A DNA stretch of 64,000 bases from Trema orientale (lineage: Eukaryota > Streptophyta > Magnoliopsida > Rosales > Cannabaceae), in contig JXTC01000022.1 in the NCBI GenBank assembly GCA_002914845.1, positions 20,562 to 84,561 on the forward strand. The letters run 5' to 3'. The notes beneath the pieces are model-generated. The model did not search any database. It was not told the origin of the DNA and worked only from the letters and a program-made list of their open reading frames with translations. Positions within the stretch are counted from its first letter, which is position 1; each line of letters begins with the position of its first letter. Shown piece by piece: positions 12,601 through 22,294 of the stretch. The position numbers were made by a program, and so were the translations under genes.

Positions 12601-15600
12601 TGTAGTACGAAACCTTAGCTGTTGATCTAAAGACATGCACTCATACATGAATGTATAAAAGTGTGAGAAAGAGAAAATGTAGCTGTCTATGTGAAGATCA
12701 TGATCTAATCGTGCATGGAAAATGAATTCGAACTTGTGCAAAACCCTATAAATTGTAATATGTAATTTAGGTAGTTGATCTAAGGTAATGCATGTATTAT
12801 CGGGCTGATTTCCAGGCTATAGAATGTGGTGAAATGTTAACAACCTGCCACTGCTTATATAGAAACAGTGGCTGATAGAATAGTGATCCTAGGCAAGAAA
12901 CATGGACCTAAGTGATATATGGAGGTTTAGAGGTGACTGGAACCTATCGGGTGAAGGGAAAATGAATGAAAGTGAGAGTTCCAGCCATTGCAGTGGCTGG
13001 ATACGAGAATGGCGGAGGGAATGAGAGAGATAGCCGATAGTGAAGGCTAAAAGGTGAGAATTGTTGTTGTGTGTTGTGTAGGACTCGTCTCCTATTTATT
13101 AGCATGCAAGACTTGGTGACCAAGCTGGTAATGGAGGACAAAATATCTTCTCATGGAAGTAATGGAGGAAACTTTTCGCCATTTGGCAGCAAAGTGATTT
13201 TCGTGTCTTCTAGGGTGGATTTGCACATAATTTAAGCCAATCCCAGCTGCTCTAACACCATAGAATTGCCAAATGATCTCTTAGGATCTCACAACCCGGT
13301 TTAGGAAAAGCCTCAAGCTGCGGCCACCTCAGTGGTTTAATCGAGAAACACATGCTGAAGGTAGCAAACAGCCCAGTTTAGGGGTTAATGTCTCTGCATG
13401 TAAACAGTGACATTCCTCTTTGATTTCATGCATGTAACCTCTCTTCTAGAACCCCTAAAAGGGTTTAGGGTAAATATCCTAATTCGTTTCTGGCCTCTAA
13501 CTTCTAAAAGTTCCCCTGTTTCTGCTCTAATTATATTCATCTTAATTCAACAATGATCAGGACTTAATTGATTTCATTCTAATCATGTTTAGGAATTTAC
13601 CCCAGAACAGGGTACTTTGCAAATATCCCGTATCATGTAAAAAAGGTAGCAAAACTAATTAAAAAAAAAAAAGAAAAGAAACCTTAAACTACGATGTAAT
13701 AATAGTTAGTAAATAGAGTAGTTTGAACAGAATTCTGGTTAGATCTGGCATTGAATTAGTGCCTTATGTTTATTTTATCTTTAAGCTCGCTTATGTGAAC
13801 CAACTTGAGAGCTTACGTGAAATTATGAGTCCCTTTGCACTTTAATAATGTTCGCCTATTTCCTCTTATGCTAGTTTTGCTGTGGATAATTTCGTTAGAT
13901 GCAGACAATAATGAATGAAGATTTTTCCACATCGAAAACTGGAACATATAATGGGTGTTAGTGGTTTTGGGCTTTTTGGTTCGGGAGGAATAAGTGAACT
14001 TTTTAGCAGTGTTCCCTCATGTTTTAGGGTTTTGGGATAAAATTTCTTTGGGTTTCATCTTTGGTACCTGGACCCGAGTCCACAGAAAATTTATAACCTG
14101 TAATAGGAAAAGTTTAGAAATGACAATATTTTTGGTTTAGAGCCCTTGAAGTTGGGTGTTCTCTGATGAAATTAACTATTGTACTATAAAATTAAACCCC
14201 ATTTGTATCTGACCTTTGTATAAAAGAGTACGTGTGAAAATGAGATTCAGGTCGTTTGAGTTTGGCCACATTTTATGCATGTGATTCATTAACTATTATT
14301 TAAAAGTCACAAAGATGTAACAAAATTTTTCCAGAACGTGCTTTATTCTAACAAACTGTTTATAACCCACAGAAAGGAGGAGCCACACTTATCAAATTGA
14401 ATTCTTGTTCAAGTTTTATGTGAGGTTGCTTCAGAGACATCTGGATCAATTAGGCCCTTTAAAATGTTGGGAGTCCATCTGTGAGGGGCTGCAAATATTT
14501 CCTTACAACCCTGAGCTTTGTAGTGCTTTAGTGCAGATTGGTAACCTATACACAACACCAAATAAGTTGCGGCGGATGTTCGATGAGTACTGTCAAAAGT
14601 GAGATTTTATTCCTCTTGTTTCATTTTGGAACTTTATATGAACCACATATGCAACTGTGATGTGAAAAAATGGTCCAACTTTATGCTTCTGAGAAGGTGG
14701 TGGTGCGTTTTAGGGTCTGTTTGGCACAGCTTTCAAAGATCTTTTAGGGCTCAAAAGAGCTTTTAGAAGTGTTTGGATAGATTTTTAGAAGATCTTTTTG
14801 TATCTAAAAGATCTTTTTAAGGAAGCATGGACCCACCATCTTTTTTAAGAAGATTTTTTTATACTTTTACTTCAAGAAGTAAAAGCTATCCCAAACAGGC
14901 CCTTAGTGTTCTAGATTTCCTACTTAGTTAGATCGTAATACATGCTATCTATCTTCAATTCTTAATATTTGATTTTTATTTTTTTTTGTTTATTTGTGCA
15001 TGAATCTTTTTAAGTTACTATCGAGTAAAAAGAGATGGCTATTGCTTGTTTTCTCCTTATCTTTTGCATTATAGAACTTAACCATGCAGTTGTTCTTGAA
15101 GTACTGTTGATTATATTTGATTTACAGCATTACATCCAACACCATGCAGTTGTTCTTGCAGTACTGTTGATTATATTTGATTTACAGCATTACATCCAAT
15201 CTCATTTAAATTAGTCAACATGCTCTATGGACAATGTTTAAGATTTACTGCTTATATTTGCAGGAAACAATCTGTGGTTATCTGGATTTTTGCGTTATCA
15301 TTTGAGATTAGTAGAGGAGGTACCCAACATAGGGTTCGCGGATTGTTTGAGAGGGCATTGGGAAATGATACAATGCGTCATTCAGTTTTACTTTGGCGGT
15401 GTTACATTGCCTATGAAGTTGACATAACATGTGATCCTACTGCAGCGAGGCGGATTTTTTTTCGAGCAATACATGCCTGTCCATGGTAAGGCTATCTTGT
15501 TATGAATATGCGCTGTTTATCATGGAAAGATTTAGTACACTTCAGTTCTTGGGATTTATGTGGCATGGCACACTAAAAGACATGCTTTATCTGTATGATT

Positions 15601-16181
15601 TGTAATATATTTCAGACGGAAGATTGTTTTGTGGCTTGGTTCCAAGTGTAAGGACCCACCCAGACCCTGTATCTCTGTATAAAAGGCACTTTTTAGGCTT
15701 TTTTTTTTTTAAATTATATATATATATATCTTTTGTTGGTTTTATTTTTTATTTTTATTTTATTTTATTTTATTTTTGTCACCGATGTGACAATCACTCT
15801 TTCTTCCAGCGCTGAAAAAAATGAAAAATGTTTCTCTGGCCATGGATATTGGTACAAATACAGGATAGAACTTTTAGAGGTCTCTTTGGTTCTAGTTTTA
15901 TGTTTGTAAATTTCCAGTTCTCTTTTAGATGGACTTTTTTGACCACTTAATTTATTCTTTAATTTGGATTCCTATTTCCTGAACAACTTCATTTTCCAGA
16001 TGAAAATTATGTCATTTTGTTTCTCAGGTCCAAGAAGCTGTGGATGGACGGTTTTGTCAAACTGAACTCGATTCTGTCTGCAAAAGAGCTTTCAGATCTT
16101 CAAGAAGTTATGCGGGATAAGGAATTGAATCTGAGGACGGACATTTATGAGATCCTCTTACAAGACGAGCTTGCACTATGA
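677..16181 (+). CDS. NRDE2: NRDE2-family protein, C-terminal part (four exons)
   Basis: Exons are 677-1028, 14373-14598, 15264-15485 and 16028-16181 (TGA at 16179-16181). All three introns are GT-AG and the codon phase joins exactly each time (phases 1, 2 and 2), giving 317 residues with no internal stop. Recognisable stretches are [20 protein letters not shown] in exon 1, [20 protein letters not shown] and [10 protein letters not shown] in exon 3, and [20 protein letters not shown] then [20 protein letters not shown] at the C-terminus. This is the HAT/TPR-like helical repeat end of NRDE2, a nuclear protein that in animals and fission yeast (Nrl1) works with the MTR4 helicase in RNA surveillance and splicing; a plant role is inferred from the family. 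The upstream exons are outside the window. The first intron is unusually long because of transposon insertions. The identification rests on recalled family sequence, without a search. Confidence 0.85.
1428..1481 (+). repeat. 27-bp tandem duplication
   Basis: Two perfect tandem copies of a 27-bp AT-rich unit beginning CCTAATAAATAATAATACTA, at 1428-1454 and 1455-1481. Confidence 0.8.
1586..1832 (-). mobile_element. 5'-truncated LINE 3' end
   Basis: The insert is flanked by a 17-bp target-site duplication, AGGAATGTTCAATTTTT, at 1569-1585 and 1833-1849. The - strand reads [19 protein letters not shown] then IWEKF before a stop, which resembles the zf-RVT C-terminus of plant LINEs. It ends in an A-rich tail (T-rich on + at the left edge). 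A long duplication, 5' truncation and A tail are the signature of target-primed reverse transcription. The fragment carries no reverse transcriptase and is inactive. Confidence 0.75.
1913..2046 (+). repeat. 38-bp direct repeats 96 bp apart
   Basis: The segment beginning GCTTTTGATAGCTCAATGTA at 1913-1950 recurs with about three mismatches at 2009-2046. The 58 bp between holds the GC-richer CCTCCCGCGTGGCAACGTGG. The origin is unknown. Confidence 0.6.
2347..2619 (-). repeat. 3' LTR of copia element B
   Basis: 273 bp, matching 11811-12088. Adjacent at 2620-2631 the - strand reads TTGAGGGGGAG, a polypurine tract immediately before the LTR, which fixes this as the 3' LTR. Confidence 0.9.
2640..3540 (-). 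pseudogene. Reverse transcriptase end and RNase H of element B
   Basis: This is the continuation of element B on the other side of element A. It reads [20 protein letters not shown] near 3480, [20 protein letters not shown] near 3230, then the copia RNase H region with [19 protein letters not shown] near 2990. Frameshifts occur near 3420 and 3100. The polypurine tract and 3' LTR follow at lower coordinates. Confidence 0.85.
3541..3801 (-). repeat. 3' LTR of copia element A
   Basis: 261 bp, TG...CA. The adjacent - strand TTTGAGGGGGGA (3802-3813) is the polypurine tract. Confidence 0.92.
3809..7232 (-). pseudogene. gag-pol of copia element A with single-base frame breaks
   Basis: In order: two zinc knuckles ([14 protein letters not shown] and [14 protein letters not shown], near 7150 and 7090), protease ([12 protein letters not shown] near 6850), pre-integrase ([17 protein letters not shown]), integrase ([10 protein letters not shown] near 6300; [29 protein letters not shown]), reverse transcriptase ([29 protein letters not shown] near 4760) and RNase H ([20 protein letters not shown] near 4140). 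The frame breaks three times, near 6590, 6355 and 5080. At least two breaks fall in short homopolymers, so sequencing error is possible. The gag 5' end is in the gap. Confidence 0.92.
7233..7941. other. Assembly gap (709 Ns)
   Basis: Unresolved bases inside copia element A, covering the gag 5' half, the primer binding site and most of the 5' LTR. Confidence 1.
7942..8036 (-). repeat. 5' LTR of copia element A (visible 95 bp)
   Basis: Identical to 3707-3801. If the two LTRs are the same length, the rest occupies about 7776-7941 in the gap. Confidence 0.9.
8042..10235 (-). pseudogene. Integrase and reverse transcriptase region of element B, 5' part
   Basis: In order: a GAG-pre-integrase motif ([14 protein letters not shown] near 10070), integrase with [19 protein letters not shown] near 9600, the copia integrase C-terminal region, and reverse transcriptase with [20 protein letters not shown] near 8350 and [12 protein letters not shown] near 8070. 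A stop interrupts the start of reverse transcriptase near 8530, and frames change near 9040 and 8230. It is broken at 8041/3540 by insertion of element A. Confidence 0.88.
10236..11624 (-). pseudogene. gag and protease region of copia element B
   Basis: A gag start is plausible at ATG 11624-11622. The region carries a copia gag (UBN2-like) core, then a CX2CX4HX4C zinc knuckle readable in one frame near 10750, then a protease with [12 protein letters not shown] near 10490. The frame shifts repeatedly (for example between 11608 and 11300, and near 11100). A 36-bp tandem duplication (11269-11304, 11305-11340) repeats 12 codons of gag. It cannot make an intact polyprotein. Confidence 0.85.
11269..11340 (-). 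repeat. 36-bp tandem duplication inside element B gag
   Basis: Two adjacent copies of a 36-bp unit beginning ACATGTAGTTTCCTCCAATT, with small differences. The length is a multiple of three. Confidence 0.8.
11799..11810 (-). other. Primer binding site of element B (tRNA-iMet type)
   Basis: TGGTACCAGAGC on the - strand directly abuts the 5' LTR. The usual plant motif is TGGTATCAGAGC, so one base differs. Confidence 0.85.
11811..12088 (-). repeat. 5' LTR of copia element B
   Basis: 278 bp. It is followed without spacer on the - strand by TGGTACCAGAGC (11799-11810), a one-mismatch version of the initiator-tRNA-Met primer binding site. This fixes the 5' end of the element. Confidence 0.9.
12094..13640 (+). 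repeat. Long diverged repeat, copy 1 (possibly LTR-like)
   Basis: The stretch shares scattered blocks, in the same order, with 16930-18370: CTGAAATTAAATGTACTG-type runs, AAGAACATAAG, a GGTGAAgGGAAAATGAATG-like block, CTCCTATTTAT, and CCCAGTTTAGGGGTTA. No coding sequence and no clear ends are visible. The class is undetermined; the length and lack of coding suggest an old solo LTR or non-autonomous element. Confidence 0.5.
14711..14905. mobile_element. hAT-like MITE in an NRDE2 intron
   Basis: About 195 bp with terminal inverted repeats TAGGGTCTGTTTGGCACAGC at the left and CCAAACAGGCCCTTA at the right. Flanking octamers GTGCGTTT and GTGTTCTA match only in part. It lies in the intron 14599-15263. 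The TAGGG(C/T)CTGTTTGG terminus is common in plant hAT-type MITEs. Confidence 0.65.
15081..15200 (+). repeat. 60-bp tandem duplication in an NRDE2 intron
   Basis: Two nearly identical adjacent 60-bp copies start ACCATGCAGTTGTTCTTG at 15081 and 15141. They lie just upstream of the exon at 15264. Each copy includes TTGATTTACAG, an acceptor-like sequence. Confidence 0.85.
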
Positions 16182-16600
16182 TGAGTGCTGACGAATGCCA
16201 TTGGTCAGGCCTGGGTTGCTGTCTTTGCATGCAGTTTACAAAGATAATTGACGACACCATTTATAGCGGGAGCTAGGAGGAATGTACATTTTGGACTATG
16301 ACGAAGGGAGCCTGTTCAAACAATACAGTCTTCATGTTGTATATCTTGCGTTTTGGACTACTCCTCCTGAGGCCATTCAAACAGTGTACTCTTGTCTTAT
16401 ATTTCCGGCATGGAATGGATGCATTAGAAATGAGGTATATGACCTGTTTTGCTTTTTTTTTTTTCGTTTAATTATTTTTGTTCATTCTCTTTTTTTTTTT
16501 AAAAAAAAAAAATCTTTTCCCTTCTGAGTGGAGAGGTAGTTTAACTTGTGGTTTGTGTCACTTTGGAGGTATCAAATCAACAGAGAAAGTAGGTGCACTC
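16182..16600 (+). other. Probable 3' UTR of NRDE2
   Basis: The sequence follows directly after the NRDE2 stop and has no coding potential. It contains a T-rich and A-rich run at 16455-16512. The exact poly(A) site cannot be read from sequence alone. From about 16600 to 16930 I see nothing further. Confidence 0.45.
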
Positions 16601-16929
16601 TTAGAATTCTCGAGTTTATTGCATGTTTTGTAAATCAGTTATGAAGAAATCAGTGTGACAACTGACCTACTTGTTGTAGTTTATGGGGATTGAGATGCTA
16701 CTTTTAACTAGTGAGTTTACCGAAATACCCTTCTAGGATTTAAAGGCGTAAAACTGATTCAATTTGTTATATTTAATGAAAATTAATAACTAGAATAACA
16801 AGTAGTAAAAAGAATCTTCAAATTCAAATTGAAAAGAAAAAAAAAATGTCTGGATCGATCTCTTCTAGATTTTTTGTAATATTTTTACTTTTACTTATTT
16901 TATTAGGGTTTAAATCCCAAAAGGGTATG

Positions 16930-18370
16930 CTGGTCAAAATTTGTGTTTGACCCGGTATGAATTTGTCATAAATTTAAATTTGAAAGACAATATTGATATG
17001 TATAACATGATTTAGATTAGTATATATATATATAGTTTAAGTATATTTATAGATAGAGTTAAGTTAGGTACTGGAATATAAATAACTTGGTAATATAAAG
17101 TGCAAGGTAATTAAAAGGTACTGAATTTGAAAATGGCCAGTTAACTGGAATCAAATTGCAAGTAATTAAAAAGCTGAAATTCAAAAATTACTGAAAGATA
17201 AATGGGACCAGCTAACTAAAATCAGTTTTTACAGTAAATAAGGTGCCGAAGTATAAAAGCACTTGGAATGTAAGTTGCTCGAATCTAATAACACAGTAAT
17301 GTTAAATGTGAATTGAACCAGGTTCTTGGAAATAAGATAAAACAGTAATTAAAGGTGCTCAAATGTAAAGTACTGAAATAAAAAATCTGAAAATAAAGTG
17401 CTAGTATTATAAGAGACACAAGAGATTAAAAAGGTAGTCCAACTTTCTCATTAAATCATTTTGGTACAAGTCACGAAGAACATAAGTGAATTTGGGAATT
17501 GAATAGCTAAACATTTATAGAGAGGGTCTCTGTTTACGTATGATATTGTGGATGATCATGCATGCAAAGATGAAAAGGATGAGTTTCTATCCTGCAAAGT
17601 GTGGTGACTAGGAGAATCTAAGTTAAGAACAACATCTTGAAGGTCATGAGAGGTTTAGGGATGGATATGTGACTATTGGGTGAAAAGAGAGAGGCTAATG
17701 AGCTTGCTGATTTCTTAGAATTTACAGAAAATAGAATGGCAGAATGATAGAAATGGCTGGCTGTTAGTGTGTGTAGGTTCTGTTTAGTGAAGTGAGAGCC
17801 CTCCTATTTATCGGCAAGAGCTGAAACTTAACCTTAGTTAATAATAAGGAAGCTTAATTCTGAGGGGACAAAGGGTAGATTCTGGTTGCCAAGTGGCAGA
17901 ATTTTAGTATTTCTGCTTCAGTTGCATTCCAAGGCGCAAAAGTAACATGTTCTAGGCTCAAACTGAGCAGTAAGGTCACTTTAGTGTGTTATAAAATCTA
18001 AGGTTCCTCCTAGATTTTTATTCCTTCAGCTGGACAGCTGGCTTCCCTGCTGCCAGCTGTCCGGTTTCAGCTCCAACAAAAGGGATCTACGGGCTGTCTA
18101 CTACCCAGTTTAGGGGTTATCACCACTATAAAATGCAAGGGCTTCTCATACAAACCCCATAAATCCAAAAATCACTAAAATATATAACAAAATAGGGGGG
18201 TTTAGGTAAATAACACACAAGTCGCTGCCCTGTTCTGAGCTACTGAAAACTCTAAATTTCCTCTGTTTTATATCCTGATTTTCTTGTGCTAACTATGATA
18301 ATTTCCTAATCTGATTTCTTCTAATCAAAATAGGGACTTACCTTAAAACAGTATAATTATGTAGCTAGTC
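16930..18370 (+). repeat. Long diverged repeat, copy 2
   Basis: Partner of 12094-13640 in the same orientation, with shared blocks including CCCAGTTTAGGGGTTA near 18105. No ORF of note. It is directly followed by a LINE 3' end. Confidence 0.5.
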
Positions 18371-18439
18371 CTTTTCATATTTTCTTATGTTATTAATGCT
18401 AATATGTCTGAATGTATGAAATATAGACGGCCAGCAGCA

Positions 18440-18775
18440 GCTAACCCTTTGCTGTTTTCCTGGGCCACCATAAAAGAGCGTCTAAACTTTTTCTATAGCC
18501 CAATAAGGTCTGGATTATGGGCTCTTTTGCTTGAAAGAAACGGAAGGATTTTTCGACAGAGTAGAAGAATGTTTAGAATTATTGTGGGATAGGGTCAGAT
18601 TTTGGGTAGCAATTTAGTTATATGAAAGGATTTTAATTAGTTTTTCCTTGTCTGGTTTGGTTAGGGACTGGAGTCCTTTGTTGTAAATTTTGTTTTTCAT
18701 GTGGATTTCTTATCCATTTTGTTTGTATTATGTTATCTTTTATTACAAATTTCGTTTCTTATCCAAAAAAAAAGT
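18440..18775 (+). mobile_element. LINE 3' end (zf-RVT remnant and A tail)
   Basis: The + frame at 18404-18592 reads FSWATIKERLNFFYSP near its middle and WALLLERNGRIFRQSRRMFR towards its end, the style of the zinc-binding reverse transcriptase C-terminus of plant LINEs. A second frame continues with LLWDRVRFWVAI and LVRDWSPL. The segment ends TTCGTTTCTTATCC followed by an A run at about 18765-18773, a typical LINE tail. It is 5' truncated and broken. Confidence 0.65.
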
Positions 18776-20499
18776 TCAAAAGATCTGGTTCCTTTATTTT
18801 TCTAATTGGATACTAGTGTTAAAAGTATAGGAACATGGATGGTTCCTTGTTGCATTCAACATCCAAGTTAAAATTTGCTAGTGAAGTTCTCGCTTTGTAT
18901 CACAAAAGAAAGAAGTTAGTAAATTGTGAATTTCAAGTTTATTAATAAAGTGGTGAATTCAAAATAAATGTGAATGGTGTTGTGTTAAACGGACTGTTAC
19001 TTAAGAGCAATATTATCGACATTACTTATTATAGTTTGAAAGGTTTGATTTTGATGGAACTAGAAACATGCATAGGTTGAAATCTTATTTTTTCTTATGG
19101 TTCCTTAAATTTCATAGCTTTATCACATTGAATACGAGTCTAATAATGACGGTTTCAAAAATACTTGCATTTTAATCTTATTCGAATTCAATGGATAGGT
19201 CTAAAGCACATCAAGCTGCTTCGAAGGGAAATGTAGCTTCCATACACTCTCCTTACACTTTTCTTATATTCAAGGTAAGTGGAAAGCATCACAAGAACGT
19301 TATATACACTCTCCTTACACTTTTCTTATATTCAAGGTAAGTGGAAAGCATCACAAGAACGTTATATATTATAGGCTATGGATGAAATCTAAATACTGAA
19401 AACTTATGACATGTTATATTACTATCTACTGAGTTAGGAATTATGCTTAGAATTAGGCCCAATAAAGTTTTAAAACAAGGCCAAGGGTATAAACATGATT
19501 TTTCTTTTTATGTATGTCATATTCGTGAGCATCCATGAATTTCCATTTGTTTGGTTATTGCTTATTTAGTTTTTGTGGTGTAGGTGTTGAAATCAAGGGG
19601 AGGGTTGAATGAGTTGATTCTATCCAAAACTGTTGATATGTTGGTTTCAAACCTAAAGAAGATTGCTTTGAGAACTTTACTTTTGTTTTGATTGTTTACA
19701 TTTGAATCTCATCCTTAGAGAGTTATCTTTTTGAAACCTTGGTTTTTATGATGTATATGCTGTAAATATTTTCGTAGTTGAATGTGAGTGGTAAATGAAA
19801 AAATTCAAGTTCTCCTGATTATTACTTTGGATTAGAGATTTCAAATAGGCCAAGCAACTCATTATCATTAGGCACAGATGTCAAATAGGCCAGGCAACTC
19901 ATTAGGCACAACACGAAAAAATTTGTGCCAAACGTAACACATCATGGACCTTGGGTCGTGCTTGACAAGGTGGTGGACCATACTGGGTTCATGTTTTTAG
20001 GCCATATGGGTCGGCACGACATGACATGACACGACACGACACGACTTTAGGCTCGAGCATCGCACAAGCACGACACGAGCAATACCACGACTCATGCATG
20101 GTAATAGATACTTAAAAAGTTATTTTATTTTTCTATATAGTATTAAATGATTGCTTTTAGAATTAATAACATGATGATAAATTATACTAATAATTATTAC
20201 TCGAAAGGAATAATGGCTAAATAAAAATTTGTGCTAAGCTTCACACTTATATTAATAGATTGGCAATTAGAAATTAGCAATTAATTTTGATTTAGGCTCA
20301 CTATGTTTGGAATGAAATGTATTTAATACAAGCACAAATACGACATGAGCATGGTGTCACATGGCTGCCATCTTGGCATTTCGAAGTTGGCGGGACGTGT
20401 GAAACTTTCTGACTCTTTAAGCTATAAGTTAGTCTAGAACTCAAGCTTGCAGACAAATAAACACATTGGTTAGCTATACTGTAGGTAACACGTGTGCAA
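18776..20499. other. Non-coding AT-rich stretch with ACGAC-type short repeats
   Basis: No gene is visible. At 20014-20045 there is a degenerate ACATG/ACACG array, within GGC/CACGAC-rich sequence (19890-20100) of the kind seen in degenerate non-autonomous DNA transposons. A 22-bp block (GTCAAATAGGCCA and its continuation) is repeated at about 19837 and 19878. Confidence 0.5.
19243..19366 (+). repeat. 62-bp tandem duplication
   Basis: Two perfect adjacent copies of a 62-bp unit starting TACACTCTCCTTACACTTTT (19243-19304, 19305-19366). Confidence 0.9.
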
Positions 20500-21480
20500 C
20501 GGGCAATGACATAACATTGAGTACGCACAAAGCAAGCATATTTGATAGTGACTTCATATATTTAAAAGTACAAAGTAAACATATTGAGATAACGTAAGCA
20601 ACCAACAAGCAACTGCCCTTATCTTGTTGGTGGCCAACGAACCCTCCATAGGCATCTAGGTCACCCCCCTTAAGGAGCTTTTAGCCTTCTGACAGAATGA
20701 AACATGATTTTGACTGAGTAAGCATATGATATAATTCAAAAAAAATTACATCGTTTTTAAAATACAGTCATTTCTCTCTCCATTTCTTAGCCTTAAAATA
20801 CGGGATATTTGGCCATAGACTTGACTAATAATCTTGGACAAAAATACTCCAAAGTATACATGAAATTTTTCTACCAGGTATAGGCATCGTTGGCACATGT
20901 ACAGGCACTGTGGGCACCATGTGTACATATAGTGTAGGCAATATGGGCACTTATGGGTGTGCCATGGGGCAGCACATCACATTTTTTCCCAGTTAGCTTG
21001 TAAGCGTCTTCGACAACTTGAAAGCTTCACAATCTTCAATCTTCTGTAGTAGTTTCTTTAAATCACTGGCTGTGTCCCAACTAGTATCTTCTTGTTAAAG
21101 ACCCTTCCACTTGATGAGGTACTCTTTTATCAGCTTCCTCTTCTCTATAACCAACGTTCTCTCTGCCAGGACTTCTTCAGATTATCTATTGCTTTGCGGA
21201 ATGACTTCAATGGCTCGTCTAGTCGGCTGGTTGTGTGTTGGATCTTCATTATTCAGTTTGAGGTTATTGACTTGAATCACTGGATATATATTAAGCCATG
21301 CAGGGATGTCAATCGTGTAAGGTGCCTTGCCTACTTTTGAAATAATAGGCGTGAGACCTTCATACTTTCGCACAAGTTTCATGTCACTGTCCCCTTTGCT
21401 GCATAATACGAGCACCACAAGTCATCATGGTTTGAGTTCTTTGACACATCAAATCTTTATTGTGCAGGAGCGACATGGTT
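20500..21480 (-). mobile_element. Ty3/gypsy chromovirus 3' fragment, minus strand
   Basis: On -: an integrase C-terminal region (21418-21182; KLVRKYEGLTPIISKVGKAP and IPAWLNIYPVIQVNNLKL), then a degraded chromodomain tail (SWDTASDLKKLLQKIED near 21060), then an LTR of about 470 bp from about 20968 to 20500. The LTR is homologous to 23801-24383 in inverted orientation (shared GGCACACCCA, TAGTCAAGTCT and AATTATATCATATGC blocks). Stops are present, so it is inactive. Confidence 0.75.
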
Positions 21481-21539
21481 GAAATTACTTGATTTTCTAG
21501 TGGAGAGTCAAGCATAACACCTCAGTGACTCTCTTTTGC

Positions 21540-22073
21540 CCAAATAATTAAAATAAAACTTCATTGGGAAGGTAACTACTTTTCAAGAATTTGTACTCGA
21601 ACTTTATCAAATTCTACATTCAAGCCAACGAGAAAATCAAAAACCCGCTCCCTTTCGATGAATTTTTGAAGTATCACAGCATCCTCGGGACACTTCATCC
21701 TTGTATGTTGCTAGTAATCAATTTCGTACCACAAATTCTTCATGATGTTGTAATACTCGATTACATATCGAGTTCCTTGTTTAGAGGCTGAAATCTTCAC
21801 CTTTAATTCATAGATTTGAGCAGCATCATTCATCTTGGAATATGTTTAGCGTATGGTTTCCCAAATCTCTCTTGCAGTTGTCATAAACATGCAAGTACCG
21901 CTAATAAACAAACAGGCAAAGAATTATTGGCTGGTAGAATTGACAAAGTACATCAATAATGAATATGATTGAAAGAAAACATGGAATTAAAAATCTAGCG
22001 ATTAAGGCAAAAAATATAGCATTTGAAAAATAGCACTTAAGGCAAAAAAACAATTTCCCAGAGAGCTTTAAAT
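21540..22073 (-). pseudogene. gag fragment of copia element C
   Basis: The - strand reads TAREIWETIR near 21860, MNDAAQIYELKVKISASKQG, YYNIMKNLWYEIDY, CPEDAVILQKFIERERVFDF and LVGLNVEFDKVRVQILEK, a UBN2-type copia gag. Stops interrupt it. It follows the primer binding site at 22074-22085. No pol is found, so the element is truncated near 21540 against chromovirus sequence. Confidence 0.75.
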
Positions 22074-22085
22074 GCTCTGATACCA
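22074..22085 (-). other. Primer binding site of copia element C
   Basis: TGGTATCAGAGC on -, the exact initiator-tRNA-Met motif, directly after an LTR ending CTAACA. Confidence 0.85.
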
Positions 22086-22294
22086 TGTTAGTAATTTAGG
22101 AAGAGCTTATTACATTAATTGCCTAGAGACGTACATAAATAGGCTGAGATACAGATCAGTTACTTTAGGTAACTACCCCTAATAACTACCTAATAAAAAT
22201 AGAATATTTATAAAACTAAATTAAGTCTAAAGTTTCCTAATATTACAACTATACTGTAATCCTATTTTACTAGGAAAAATTTAAGTTTTCAACA
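22086..22294 (-). repeat. 5' LTR of copia element C
   Basis: 209 bp beginning TGTTGAAAAC and ending CTAACA on the - strand, with the primer binding site directly adjacent. No second LTR is visible in the window. Confidence 0.75.

Larger units (their letters stand above)
1029..14372 (+). other. 13.3-kb NRDE2 intron with nested transposons
   Basis: The donor GT is at 1029-1030 and the acceptor AG at 14371-14372. It contains a LINE fragment (1586-1832), copia element B (2347-12088) interrupted by copia element A (3541-8036), and part of a diverged long repeat (12094-13640). All the elements carrying coding sequence lie antisense to the host gene. The parts not named elsewhere (1030-1427, 1482-1568, 1850-1912, 2047-2341, 13641-14372) are AT-rich with no feature I can name. 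Confidence 0.8.

Noticed and set aside
22074..22085. Possible tRNA gene
   Set aside because: The match is only the 12-base complement of a tRNA 3' end, which is a retroelement primer binding site.
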